Shown: positions 38,501-47,468, counted from the stretch's first letter. The stretch: DNA of 64,000 bases from Roseovarius halotolerans (GCF_900172255.1 NZ_FWFU01000001.1:248001-312000), one strand, 5' to 3'. Numbers and translations: made by a program. Notes: generated by a model not told the origin, from the sequence alone.

Positions 38501-39496
38501 TTACATGTCCGGCGTTGGCTTTGCCGGGATGAAGTTCGTCTCGAAGAAGCGGCGCCAGTTGCCGCCCATCAGGCCGGCGACCTCGGAGTCGCTGAAGCCG
38601 GTCTTGCGCAGCCCGCTTTCGATATTCCCGAAGTCGCGGTTGTCGCGGAACCAGGCGGGTTGGGGCGGGAAGCCCGGCGCGCTGGCAGAGCCTTCGCCAT
38701 AGTCGATTTCCTTGCTCCAGCGGCCCACGCGCATCCATTCGACGATGCTGTCGGGCTGGTCCTGGCAAAGATCGCTGCCGATGCCGAAATGCTCGGCGCC
38801 GAAGCGTTCGGCGGCGGTGGCGATCATGGCGCAGAAATCATCCACCGTGCAGTCGGATTTGCCGCGCAGGTGATGCGGATAGAGCGAGAAGCCCATCATC
38901 CCGCCGTTTTCCACCACCGCGCGCAGCACGTCGTCGCGCTTGTTGCGCAGGGCGGGTTGCCAAGAATGCAGATTGGCATGGGTGATGGCGATGGGGCGTT
39001 CGGAGATCTCGGCGGCCTCGATGGTGGAGCGGTCGGCGGAATGGCTCATGTCGACCACCAGGCCGACGCGGTTCATTTCCTTGATGACCTGGCGGCCCAT
39101 GCGGGTGATGCCGGGGTCTTCGGCCTCGTAGCAGCCCGTCGCCAGTAGCGACTGGTTGTTGTAGCTGAGCTGCATGAAGCGCAGGCCCAGCTTGTGCAGC
39201 ACCTCGACGAGGCCGATATCGTCCTCGATGGGCGAGGGGTTCTGCGCGCCAAAGAAGATCGCGGTGCGGCCGCTGTCGCGGGCCTTGTCGATATCGCTGG
39301 CCCATTCGCCCTGAAAGATCAGGTCCGGATATTGTTCGAACCAGCGGTTCCAGCGTTCGATATTGAGAACGGTTTCGCGGAAGGTCTCGTGATAGGCGAT
39401 GGTCACATGCACCGCATCGAGCCCGCCTTCGCGCATCTGGCGAAAGATCTTTTCGGACCAGTTGGCATATTGCAGGCAATCGATGCGGGGGCTCAT
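38501..39496 (-). CDS. Peptidase family M19 (membrane dipeptidase) homologue with altered zinc site
   Basis: A 331-residue TIM-barrel protein of the renal dipeptidase family. The second-zinc histidines are present in VVDMSHSADR and ITHANLHSW, and the Asp in GIGSDLCQD. However, the N-terminal His-x-Asp zinc motif normally found in a DGHND-type block is replaced by RIDCLQYANWSE, so the first metal site is incomplete and classical dipeptidase activity is doubtful. ATG at 39496 has GGAG eight bases upstream; the gene starts just after the aldehyde dehydrogenase stop. In Pseudomonas a gene of this family lies in the dimethylglycine catabolic locus, which supports an amine-related role. Confidence 0.85.
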   Translation of the reverse strand: MSPRIDCLQYANWSEKIFRQMREGGLDAVHVTIAYHETFRETVLNIERWNRWFEQYPDLIFQGEWASDIDKARDSGRTAIFFGAQNPSPIEDDIGLVEVLHKLGLRFMQLSYNNQSLLATGCYEAEDPGITRMGRQVIKEMNRVGLVVDMSHSADRSTIEAAEISERPIAITHANLHSWQPALRNKRDDVLRAVVENGGMMGFSLYPHHLRGKSDCTVDDFCAMIATAAERFGAEHFGIGSDLCQDQPDSIVEWMRVGRWSKEIDYGEGSASAPGFPPQPAWFRDNRDFGNIESGLRKTGFSDSEVAGLMGGNWRRFFETNFIPAKPTPDM

Positions 39497-39501
39497 GCGG
39501 G

Positions 39502-40953
39502 TCACTCCGGCGTTCCGGACGCGATGTAGGATGTCTTGACGCTGGTGTAGAATTCGCGCGCGTATGTGCCCTGTTCGCGCGGACCATAGGAGCTGAGGCC
39601 GCGCCCGCCGAAGGGGACGTGGTAATCGGTGCCCGCGGTGGGCAGGTTGACGGTGACGACGCCGGTCTGCGCCTTGCGGCGGAAATCGGTGGCGCGCGCA
39701 AGGTTGCGGGTGACGATGCCCGAGACCAGCCCGAAGTCGGTGTCGTTGACGGTGGCGAGGGCCTCGTCATACGAACCGACCCGGATCACGGAAGCGAGCG
39801 GCGCGAACATTTCCTCGCGGTTGATGCGCATCTGGTTGGTGGTGTTGAGGAACACGCCGGGCGACATGAAATAGCCCTCGGTCTCCATCGTGAGGCGTGC
39901 GCCGCCGCAGGCGAGTTCGGCGCCTTCGGACTTGCCCAGTTCGACATAGGCGAGGTTCTCGGCGAGTTGCTGTTCGCTGACCACCGGACCCATCTGGGTG
40001 CCCTCGGCGAGGGCGTGGCCGACCTTCATCGCCTTCGCGCCCGCGACCAGCTTGTCGACGAAGGCGTCGTGGATGGCGTCATGCACGATCAGACGCGAGG
40101 AGGCGGTGCATTTCTGCCCGCTGCCCCCGAAGGCGCCGCCAAGCGCCAGCGTCACGGCAAGATCGAGATCGGCGTCATCCATCACCGCGAGCGCGTTCTT
40201 GGAGCCCATCTCCATCTGCACGCGGGTCAGGTTCCCGATCGCGGCGGCGGCGATGCCCTTGCCCACGGGCACCGAGCCGGTGAAAGAGATGGCATCGACC
40301 TTGGGGCTTTCCACAAGGCGCTGGCCCACGTCGCGCCCTGCACCCATGACCAGCTGAAAGAGACCCTTGGGGATGTCCTGACGGGTGATGATCTCGGTCA
40401 GGGCATGGGCGGATGCGGGTGTGAGATTGGCGGGCTTCCAGATCACCGCGTTGCCGAAGGCCAGCGCGGGGGCGATTTTCCAGCTGGCGGTGGCGGTGGG
40501 GAAGTTCCAGGGGCTGATCACGGCGACGGTGCCGACGGGATCGCGGCGGATGTCCACCTCGATGCCGGGGCGCACGCTGTCGGCGTTTTCGCCCAGCTGG
40601 CGCAGGATTTCATGGGCGTAATAGGTAAAGAACTGTCCGGCGCGGTAGACCTCGCCCTTGCCTTCGGCGAGTGGCTTGCCCTCTTCACGGCTGAGAAGCG
40701 TGCCCAGTTCCTCGGCGCGGGCCATCATCTCGGTGCCGATGGACATGAGCACGGCCTGTTTGCGCTCGAGCCCGTAGGCGGCCCATTCGGCCTGTGCCGC
40801 GATGGCGGCGTCGAGCGCGGTGTCGAGCTGATCGGGCGTGGCCTGCGCGAAGCGGCCGACAAGGTCGCTGAGGTCCGAAGGGTTGCGGTTTTCGATCTCG
40901 CTGCCGCCGGAGACCCATTCGCCCGCGATATGGTTGAGTTTCGTCTCGGTCAT
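39502..40953 (-). CDS. Aldehyde dehydrogenase, 2-oxoglutarate-semialdehyde dehydrogenase-like
   Basis: NAD(P)-dependent aldehyde dehydrogenase of 483 residues. The core has VAVISPWNFPTATASWKIAP, FTGSVPVGKGIAAAAIGN, the catalytic Glu in QMEMGSKNALAVMDDADLDL and the catalytic Cys in GGSGQKCTASSRLIVH. The GQKCTASSR form is typical of 2-oxoglutarate-semialdehyde dehydrogenases, which finish hydroxyproline, arabinose or glucarate breakdown, but related aldehydes are possible. ATG at 40953 is chosen over an upstream in-frame start. It lies downstream of a LysR gene and just before the M19 and BCCT genes. Confidence 0.85.
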   Translation of the reverse strand: MTETKLNHIAGEWVSGGSEIENRNPSDLSDLVGRFAQATPDQLDTALDAAIAAQAEWAAYGLERKQAVLMSIGTEMMARAEELGTLLSREEGKPLAEGKGEVYRAGQFFTYYAHEILRQLGENADSVRPGIEVDIRRDPVGTVAVISPWNFPTATASWKIAPALAFGNAVIWKPANLTPASAHALTEIITRQDIPKGLFQLVMGAGRDVGQRLVESPKVDAISFTGSVPVGKGIAAAAIGNLTRVQMEMGSKNALAVMDDADLDLAVTLALGGAFGGSGQKCTASSRLIVHDAIHDAFVDKLVAGAKAMKVGHALAEGTQMGPVVSEQQLAENLAYVELGKSEGAELACGGARLTMETEGYFMSPGVFLNTTNQMRINREEMFAPLASVIRVGSYDEALATVNDTDFGLVSGIVTRNLARATDFRRKAQTGVVTVNLPTAGTDYHVPFGGRGLSSYGPREQGTYAREFYTSVKTSYIASGTPE

Positions 40954-41048
40954 GGTTCGCCCTTGTCCTGAGTCGCGCATTCAAGTTGATGGCGGACAGA
41001 AGGCCACGTCAGGCGATTTCAGGCAAACGCAAACATTTGAAGCAAAAT

Positions 41049-41963
41049 TCAGATTGACTTAAGTTTCGCGTCGGGCGGCGCGGAAGAGCCGGGCAGATCG
41101 GCGCGCTTGATGGCGAGGGCCAGCGCCTTGACGGCGGGAGTCATGAGGTCATCTGGCGGCGTCAGCATCCAGACCTCGCGCCGTGCGCTGCTGTCGAGGA
41201 GGGGCAGGAAGACAAGCCCGCCTTCGCTTTGCTGCAAGGCGAGTTCGGGCAGGAGGGTGACGCCCGCGCCCGCGCGCACCATGCTGAGAAGCGAGGCGGT
41301 ATTGGCTACATGCAGGCGCGCCGCGTCGAGGATCGGGGCGACGCTTTCGTCGGTGATGTGCTGGCAGAGCCCGTTGGTGATGAAATCGGCCCCGTCCATG
41401 TCGGCCCAGCTGAGGCGCGACCAGTTCTCGACCAGCGGGTGACCGGAGGGACAGACGACACCGAACCGGTCGGTAAAGATAAGGCTGCGTGTGAAGCCAG
41501 GGATCGGCCCCAGCGTGGCAAGCCCGATATCGGCGCGCCCTGCACTCAGTTCGTCCTGAACCGAGGCGGAATCGCCGTCGCGCATGTCAATATGGACACC
41601 GGGATGGGCGGCCATGTAGGCGCGCAGGATGGGGGGCATGATGACCTGCCCGACCGAGGGCGTGACCGCAAGCCGGACGTGGCCCGCCTCGGCGCGCGAG
41701 ATGCCTTCGATGGCGGCGATGGTGCGGTCGAAATGAGCCAGCTCGCGCCGGGCCTCGGAGAAGATCAGCTCGCCCAGCGGGGTGAGGCGCGACTTGCGCG
41801 CGCTTTCAAAGAGCGGCGCGCCGATATGGTCCTCGAACTGGCGCAGCATCATCGATACGGCCGAAGGGGTGCGCCCCAGCACCTCGGCGGCATCGGCAAG
41901 GCTTCCCTGTTCGGCGACGGTGCGAAAACAGCGCAGCATTTCGAGTTTGATGGCCAAGTTCAA
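41049..41963 (-). CDS. LysR-family transcriptional regulator
   Basis: A 304-residue LTTR: N-terminal HTH in MLRCFRTVAEQGSLADAAEV with LGRTPSAVSMMLRQFEDHIG, then a periplasmic-binding-like effector domain (HVRLAVTPSVGQVIMPPILR, RADIGLATLGPIPGFTRSLI). It is encoded upstream of and in the same direction as the aldehyde dehydrogenase-M19-BCCT genes with a 95-base gap, so it likely controls them. The effector is unknown, possibly the transported amine or its aldehyde. Confidence 0.92.
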   Translation of the reverse strand: MNLAIKLEMLRCFRTVAEQGSLADAAEVLGRTPSAVSMMLRQFEDHIGAPLFESARKSRLTPLGELIFSEARRELAHFDRTIAAIEGISRAEAGHVRLAVTPSVGQVIMPPILRAYMAAHPGVHIDMRDGDSASVQDELSAGRADIGLATLGPIPGFTRSLIFTDRFGVVCPSGHPLVENWSRLSWADMDGADFITNGLCQHITDESVAPILDAARLHVANTASLLSMVRAGAGVTLLPELALQQSEGGLVFLPLLDSSARREVWMLTPPDDLMTPAVKALALAIKRADLPGSSAPPDAKLKSI

Positions 41964-42105
41964 TCATCCTGGATTGTAGGGGTGGAACATCGGGTTGAAT
42001 TGAAGTTTAGGGCGGAACGCTGCGCACGTCCAGAGCGGCGGCTGGGTGCTGGCCTTGGGGCGGATGGGTGGTTATAAGCGCGCGACCGAAGCCGAGAGAC
42101 GCGTG

Positions 42106-42657
42106 ATGACCCCCAAGACCTCAGCGACGCAACAGCCACAAGACAGCGGTGCGATCCCGGCCTGGGTCGATGGCGCGCTGATGCCGGTGGGCAAGATCGA
42201 GACCCATCGCCGGGGGCTGCGGCACAAGGCGGTATCGGTCTTTGTCCTGCAGGGGGCGGACCTGTTGATCCAGCGCCGGGCGCTTGGCAAGTATCACACG
42301 CCGGGCCTTTGGGCGAATACATGCTGCACGCATCCCCATTGGGGCGAGGCGGCGGAGGTTTGCGCGGTGCGCCGTCTCGATGAGGAACTGGGCATCACCG
42401 GGCTGGAGCTGGATCACCGCGCGCAGGTGGAATACCGCGCCGATGTGGGCAGCGGGATGATCGAACATGAGCTGGTCGATATCTTCGTGGCGCGCGTGGC
42501 GGAACGTATCGCGGTTGCGCCGAACCCCGACGAGGTCATGGATACCGAATGGGTGGATCTTGCCGAATTGGCGGCGCGGACCCGTGACGAGCCGGGGCGC
42601 TTCACGCCCTGGCTGCGCATCTATCTCGAAGAGCACGCCGCGCAGATCTTTGCCTGA
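42106..42657 (+). CDS. idi: Isopentenyl-diphosphate delta-isomerase (type I)
   Basis: Interconverts isopentenyl and dimethylallyl diphosphate in isoprenoid synthesis. The 183-residue Nudix-related protein has HRRGLRHKAVSVFVLQG, YHTPGLWANTCCTHPHWGE with the catalytic Cys and metal-binding His, the AVRRLDEELGI Nudix-like helix, and a Glu-rich VDYRADVG-type block (QVEYRADVGSGMIEHELVDI). The start is placed at ATG 42106; a GTG directly before it is an alternative. It is flanked by the divergent LysR gene and the convergent ThDP enzyme, so it stands alone. Confidence 0.93.
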   Translation: MTPKTSATQQPQDSGAIPAWVDGALMPVGKIETHRRGLRHKAVSVFVLQGADLLIQRRALGKYHTPGLWANTCCTHPHWGEAAEVCAVRRLDEELGITGLELDHRAQVEYRADVGSGMIEHELVDIFVARVAERIAVAPNPDEVMDTEWVDLAELAARTRDEPGRFTPWLRIYLEEHAAQIFA

Positions 42658-42672
42658 CGGGCCTCTTGGCCG

Positions 42673-44271
42673 CTAGTGGCCGGAGGGCGCGGGCAAGCCG
42701 GCGATCTCGACATTGACGCAGGCGGGCTTGCCCGCGGCGAAGGCGCGTTCGAGCGCCGCCGGCAGATCGTCGGGACGGGTCACGTATTCGCCATGTGCGC
42801 CGAGCCCCGCGGCGGCCAGATCGTAGCGCGCGCCGCTCAGTTCGCAGCCGATCAGGCGCTCGGCCCCGTAATTGCGCAGCTGGATCTGGTGTTCGGCGTT
42901 CCAGCGCCGGTCATTGCCGATCACCACGACGAAGGGCAGGGATTCCCGCATCGCGGTTTCAAATTCCGGCAGGTGGAAGCCGACGGTGCCGTCGCCCATC
43001 ATGGCCACGATCGCGGCGTCGGGGCGCGCGGCGCGCGCGCCAAGGGCATAGGGCAGCCCGCCGCCGATGGCGCCGGACGGGCCGTTGATGACGCGCGCGT
43101 CGGGGCGCAGGATGGCTTGTGCCCATTGGCCGAACTCGCCCCCGTCGCAGATCGCCACCGTTTCGGCTGGCGCGCGGGCCGCAAGCGCGGCCTGCACGGC
43201 CATGCAGAGGCCGGCAGAGGTGATGCGCCCGTCGGCGTCCTCAGGCGGGCCGGAGAGGCGCTCTTCGATCAGGTCGTCCACGCTGGCGCACCAGACGTCG
43301 CGGGCGGGCGCGTCTTGCGCGTGGTCGGCCAGCGCCTCGGCAAAGGCGCGCGGGCAGGCCTGCACCGCGAGGTGCAGCCGGTCCTTGAGGTTCAGCGCGG
43401 CGCGGGCGGCCTCGTCGGCGTCGGCCTGTACGCAGATCCAGCTCATGTCGCCGGCGCCAAAGCCAAGGGTGAAATCCACCCGCTTGCCGATGGTGACGAT
43501 GAGGTCGCTGTCGGGGATGAGTTCGCCAAAATGGCCCAATGCGGGATCCTTGAGGCCACGCGGGCTTTCCATCGCGCAGACAGGCGCGCCGGTCTGCGCG
43601 CGCAGGCGCGCGGCGAGGCCGGGAGCGCGGGTGGAGTTGAGCGCGGGGCCGAGGATGATCAGCGGGCGCTTGGCCTTGGTGAGGGCGGCTGCGACCTTGG
43701 CGATATCGTCCGCTGCAGGCACGTCGCGCGCCGGGCGCGCGATGGTGGCGGTGCCGTCATCGGGGACGGGATCGTTCAGCACGTCGAAGGGCAGTGCCAT
43801 GTGGACGGGACCGGGACGCCCGCCAGCGGCGGCATCGAGAGCGCGGGCAAGATTATCGGCCAGCGCGTCGGCGCGCGTGGCGCGCAGCGAGAGGCGCGTG
43901 AGCGCGGATGTCACGCCAAGCTGGTCCATCTCCTGGAAGGCGCCGCGCCCGTCCTGTGCCACCGGGCTGTCGCCCGAGAGAAGCAGCACCGGGGTTTCGG
44001 ATTCGGAGGCCGAGAACAGCGCGCCGCCTGTATTGGCGATCCCGCCCCCTGCCGTGACCAGCGCCACGCCGACCTGGCCGGTCAGCTGGGCATGGGCCTC
44101 GGCCATGAAGACGGCGGCGGCCTCGTGGCGGGTGTGGACGATGCGCAGCCCGGCGTCGATGCAGGCGTCGAAGACCGGCATGATCTGGTTGCCCGAGAGT
44201 GCGAAGATCGTATCGGTTCCGGCCTCGGCCAGTGCCCTGACCAGGATGTCTGCGCCGCGTGTTTCTGTCAT
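42673..44271 (-). CDS. Thiamine-diphosphate-dependent enzyme (acetolactate synthase-like)
   Basis: A 532-residue ThDP enzyme with the three usual domains. The activating Glu50 is in VHTRHEAAAVFMAEAHAQLT; the cofactor motif GDG...N is MMGDGTVGFHLPEFETAMRE followed by VVVIGNDRRWNAEHQ; the middle domain contains RPLIILGPALNSTRAPGLAA. Family members include acetolactate synthases, oxalyl-CoA and 2-oxoacid decarboxylases, and sulfoacetaldehyde acetyltransferase; sequence reading alone does not decide between them. It begins one base after the tctA stop, so it is the last gene of the tctC-tctB-tctA-ThDP operon and probably acts on the transported acid. Confidence 0.85.
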   Translation of the reverse strand: MTETRGADILVRALAEAGTDTIFALSGNQIMPVFDACIDAGLRIVHTRHEAAAVFMAEAHAQLTGQVGVALVTAGGGIANTGGALFSASESETPVLLLSGDSPVAQDGRGAFQEMDQLGVTSALTRLSLRATRADALADNLARALDAAAGGRPGPVHMALPFDVLNDPVPDDGTATIARPARDVPAADDIAKVAAALTKAKRPLIILGPALNSTRAPGLAARLRAQTGAPVCAMESPRGLKDPALGHFGELIPDSDLIVTIGKRVDFTLGFGAGDMSWICVQADADEAARAALNLKDRLHLAVQACPRAFAEALADHAQDAPARDVWCASVDDLIEERLSGPPEDADGRITSAGLCMAVQAALAARAPAETVAICDGGEFGQWAQAILRPDARVINGPSGAIGGGLPYALGARAARPDAAIVAMMGDGTVGFHLPEFETAMRESLPFVVVIGNDRRWNAEHQIQLRNYGAERLIGCELSGARYDLAAAGLGAHGEYVTRPDDLPAALERAFAAGKPACVNVEIAGLPAPSGH

Positions 44272-44272
44272 G

Positions 44273-45781
44273 TCAGCCCTTCAAGCGGTTTGCGCCGATG
44301 TTGCGTGCCGCGCGGTAGCCCGCGCGGATGATCGCGACGACGGTGATGATGGTCACGGTCCAGAAGAACCAGGTGATCGGGCCGCGGAACAGCACCATCC
44401 AGTCATTGCCGGACATCAGCATGGATTGGCGGAAATTGTCCTCGAGAAGCGGGCCGAGGATGAAGGCGATCAGGAAGGGGGCGGCCGGGATGTGATAGCG
44501 CATCATGAAATAGCCGACCCAGCCCATCGCGAACATCACGCCCACGTCGAAGATGTTGTTGTTCACCGCGAAGACGCCGTAGATGCACAGCACCAAGACT
44601 GACGGGATCAGCAGCCGCTTGGGGATGTCGGCGACGTATTTGAAGCCGCGGATGGCGGCGGTGCCGATGAAGAACAGGAAGATCGAGCTGACGATCAGGC
44701 CGATGAACAGCCCGTAGATGATATCCACGTTGAGGACGAACATCATCGGTCCCGGCTGCAGCCCGTGGACCATGAACGCGCCGATGATGATCGCGGTGAT
44801 CACGTCACCGGGCACGCCAAGCGCCAGAAGCGGGATCAGCGTGGCCCCGGCGACGCCGTTATTGCCAGCCTCGGAAGCGGCGACGCCTTCGACCTCGCCC
44901 TTGCCGAAATTGGCCTTGTTCTTGGATTTGCGCCGTGCCTCGGAGTAGCTCAGGAAGGCCGAGGGGGCAGCGCCGATGCCGGGGATCGAGCCCAGAAACA
45001 CGCCGATCATGCTGCCGCGCACGATCGAGCGGAAGCACCTGCGGTAATCGGCGAACGTGACCCATTTGTTGCCAAGCGAGCGCGTCTTGCCCAGGTGGGC
45101 CGTCGGGTTCCAGGCCATTGCCAGGATCTCGGGGATGGCGAAGAGGCCGATCAGAACGGCGATGAAGTTGAGCCCGCCCATCATGTCGGGGCTGCCGAAG
45201 GTAAAGCGGTTGGTGCCATAGACCAGGTCAAGCCCGATCGTGGCCAGCAACAGACCCAGCACAGCCGAGAGCGCGCCGCGCAGAAGGCTGTCGCCCGAGA
45301 CGCCCGCGATGATGGTCAGCGAGAACAGGATCAGTGTGAAGAATTCGGGCGGGCCGAAATTGAGCGCGAAGGAGGCGAGCCAGCCCGCGAAGACGATCAG
45401 CGCCAGGTTCGAGATGAGGTCGGCCGTGCAGGACGCCCAGAGCGCCATGCCGAGCGCGCGCCCCGCCTCGCCGCGTTCGGCCATCGGATAGCCGTCGAGA
45501 ATCGTTGCCGAGGAGGCCGGGGTGCCCGGTGTCTTGATCAGGATCGCCGGGATCGAGCCGCCGAAGATGCCGCCCTTGTAGACCCCGAGCAGCAGAAGGA
45601 TGCCGGTGATGGGCTGCATCGCGAAGGTGAAGGGCAGGGTTAGCGCCACGGCCATCGTGGCCGACATGCCCGGAATGGCGCCGCCGATCACACCGATCGC
45701 CACCCCGGCGCCAAGCGCCAGGAAGGCCTCGATATTGCCCACGAGGGCCAGGCCGGCAAGGAGGCTGTCGATAAAGCTCAT
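44273..45781 (-). CDS. tctA: Tripartite tricarboxylate transporter, large permease TctA
   Basis: A 502-residue membrane protein with about 11-12 helices. The family hallmark GAIPGMSATMAVALTLPFTF near residue 33 and the second copy GSIPGIGAAPSAFLSYSEAR are both present, as is GVYKGGIFGGSIPAILIKTP. It forms the transport pore for the acid delivered by the TctC binding protein. ATG at 45781 overlaps the tctB stop by ATGA; the longer reading upstream is a shadow of tctB. Confidence 0.96.
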   Translation of the reverse strand: MSFIDSLLAGLALVGNIEAFLALGAGVAIGVIGGAIPGMSATMAVALTLPFTFAMQPITGILLLLGVYKGGIFGGSIPAILIKTPGTPASSATILDGYPMAERGEAGRALGMALWASCTADLISNLALIVFAGWLASFALNFGPPEFFTLILFSLTIIAGVSGDSLLRGALSAVLGLLLATIGLDLVYGTNRFTFGSPDMMGGLNFIAVLIGLFAIPEILAMAWNPTAHLGKTRSLGNKWVTFADYRRCFRSIVRGSMIGVFLGSIPGIGAAPSAFLSYSEARRKSKNKANFGKGEVEGVAASEAGNNGVAGATLIPLLALGVPGDVITAIIIGAFMVHGLQPGPMMFVLNVDIIYGLFIGLIVSSIFLFFIGTAAIRGFKYVADIPKRLLIPSVLVLCIYGVFAVNNNIFDVGVMFAMGWVGYFMMRYHIPAAPFLIAFILGPLLEDNFRQSMLMSGNDWMVLFRGPITWFFWTVTIITVVAIIRAGYRAARNIGANRLKG

Positions 45782-46269
45782 GGAAGTCTCACGAAATGGC
45801 CCTGCGGGATCGCCACTCCGGCGACATGGGCGAAAAATGCATAAAGGACGAGCGGAATCACGATGGCGCAGATCACCGCTGCGATGGGATGGCGGGTGCG
45901 CACCGTGAAGGCGGTGGCGACAAAGGCCAGCATGCTGGTCCAGACCATTCCGATCCGGGGCAGAAGCAGCATCGTCACCACCATGATCGCGGCCAGCCCG
46001 AACAGGCGTAGCCAGGCGGTGTGGGGCTTGTCGGCCGCGTCGTTGAGCGGCACGCCGTCTTCCTCGGTGAACCATCCGACCGCCAGCAGGCCAAGCCCGG
46101 TGAGTCCGGTCAGCCCGGCCAGCACATAGGGCCAGAACAGTGGCGACAAGATGATGTTACGCACGTTGGTGGGCGATGCCACCCAGCCCGGTATGGCCAC
46201 GAAAATCAGGAACAGCGAGGCGATGCAGGCCCCGAGTCCCAATTGCAGTTGAACGCTCCTGTTGGTCAC
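45778..46269 (-). CDS. tctB: Tripartite tricarboxylate transporter, small permease TctB
   Basis: A 163-residue protein with four transmembrane helices (for example LQLGLGACIASLFLIFVAIP, VLAGLTGLTGLGLLAVGWF and PIAAVICAIVIPLVLYAFFA). GTG at 46269 is chosen because GGGAGGAG precedes it; an in-frame ATG at 46293 falls inside the upstream hairpin. It overlaps tctA by ATGA and follows tctC after a 75-base gap that contains a stable hairpin. Confidence 0.9.
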   Translation of the reverse strand: MTNRSVQLQLGLGACIASLFLIFVAIPGWVASPTNVRNIILSPLFWPYVLAGLTGLTGLGLLAVGWFTEEDGVPLNDAADKPHTAWLRLFGLAAIMVVTMLLLPRIGMVWTSMLAFVATAFTVRTRHPIAAVICAIVIPLVLYAFFAHVAGVAIPQGHFVRLP

Positions 46270-46290
46270 GCCGCTCCTCCCTGGCGAGAT

Positions 46291-46318
46291 CACGCCGGAC
46301 CGCAGACGGCCCGGCGTG
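46291..46318 (-). promoter_or_regulatory. Intercistronic hairpin between tctC and tctB
   Basis: CACGCCGG and CCGGCGTG pair perfectly over eight bases and the stem continues with CCG/CGG around loop CAGA after one mismatch. It lies between the binding-protein gene and the permease genes, has no T-run, and is well placed to protect the tctC transcript or attenuate read-through so that binding protein exceeds permease. Confidence 0.6.
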
Positions 46319-46344
46319 GATTTGGCTTTGGGTGTGTCGGGGCG

Positions 46345-47322
46345 TCAGCCCTCGACACGCATTCCGAGTTCATCCACCAGCTTGCGGAAGGTGTTGTACT
46401 GGGTTTCGATGAATTCGTTGGCTTCTTCGGGGCTCATCAGCTCGATCACCGAGCCGCGCTCGGTCATCTTCGTGAGGAAATCCTCGTCCTTGGTGGCAGT
46501 GGCCATCCACTCGCCCCATTTCGCGGCCACGTCATCGGGCAGACCCGCAGGACCGGCGATGCCAGTCCAGCCGACAAGCTGCTCGAGCTGCGGTTTGCCG
46601 ACATCGGCCGATGTCGGCGCGTCGAAACCGGGGACCGGTTCGGCGGTGGTCACGAGAATCGGGTTGAGCTGTTCGTTCGCCACGAAGCTGGCCAGCGCCG
46701 AGGAGTTGGTGCAGATGAAGGTCGCGGTGCCATTGAGGACCGCCGTGGCCGCAGCGCCGCCGCCCTTGAGCGGAATATGCGTGGCTGCCTCGAGCGGATC
46801 TTCGATGCCGAATTCGCGCAGGACCATCGCCCCGGCGAGGTGCAGCAGCGAACCGACGCCCGAAGAGCTGTAGGTAACGCCGCCCTCTTTGACCTTGGCG
46901 ACAAGGTCTTCCATCGATTCGATCCCCGAGGAGGGGTTCACGGCACAGGCGACCGGGTTGATCTCGTAGACGGTGACGAAGCGGAAATCGTCCAGCGTGT
47001 AAGGCAGCGTGGCCTTCATTGCCGGGCTCACCGAATGCGACCCGACACGCGCGAACAGCATGGTGTAGCCATCGGGGCTGGCGTTCTGAACCGCAACCGA
47101 GCCGGTCGCGCCGCCCGCGCCGGTGACATTGGCCATCACCAGCGGCTTGCCGACCGCCGTACCCAGCGGCTCGGCGATGGTGCGCGCGGAGATATCCGTC
47201 GCGCCGCCGGCGCCGTAGGGAATGATCATGTTGATGGGTCGTTCGGGATATTCGGCAAGTGCCGCGGTGGCTGTGAGCCCGGCCGCGAATGCGCCGACCG
47301 TGAAAATTGTCTTGAGTGTCAT
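46345..47322 (-). CDS. tctC: Tripartite tricarboxylate transporter, substrate-binding protein TctC
   Basis: Periplasmic binding protein of 325 residues with signal peptide MTLKTIFTVGAFAAGLTATA ending near ALA-EYPERP. The family loops are present: INMIIPYGAGGATDISARTI, VTGAGGATGSVAVQNASPDG and GIAGPAGLPDDVAAKWGEWM. Substrate specificity (citrate, tartrate, sulfolactate, aromatic acids in known members) cannot be read from the sequence. First gene of the operon, divergent from a LysR gene. Confidence 0.94.
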   Translation of the reverse strand: MTLKTIFTVGAFAAGLTATAALAEYPERPINMIIPYGAGGATDISARTIAEPLGTAVGKPLVMANVTGAGGATGSVAVQNASPDGYTMLFARVGSHSVSPAMKATLPYTLDDFRFVTVYEINPVACAVNPSSGIESMEDLVAKVKEGGVTYSSSGVGSLLHLAGAMVLREFGIEDPLEAATHIPLKGGGAAATAVLNGTATFICTNSSALASFVANEQLNPILVTTAEPVPGFDAPTSADVGKPQLEQLVGWTGIAGPAGLPDDVAAKWGEWMATATKDEDFLTKMTERGSVIELMSPEEANEFIETQYNTFRKLVDELGMRVEG

Positions 47323-47397
47323 GTTGCTCCTCCCTGGATTCCTATGACTTGGGCCTATGGTAGCACGAAATTCCGTGGCCCTTGACTTCGTATATCT

Positions 47398-47455
47398 TTA
47401 AGGTGAACTTAATAGAAGAAATAATCTATTACACAAACCGTTAGAAAAACTAACG
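47398..47455. promoter_or_regulatory. Three inverted repeats in the tctC-lysR divergent promoter
   Basis: The AT-rich gap contains TTAAG-N5-CTTAA (47398-47412), AATAGA-N8-TCTATT (47411-47430) and CGTTAG-AAAAA-CTAACG (47439-47455). The last ends 13 bases before the LysR start codon. Such dyads suit LysR-type recognition and activation sites controlling both directions; which are functional is inferred. Confidence 0.6.
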
Positions 47456-47468
47456 AACATTATAATAA

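Noticed and set aside
42676..44331. 551-codon plus-strand frame over the ThDP enzyme
   Set aside because: Antisense of a gene with complete ThDP motifs and operon context.
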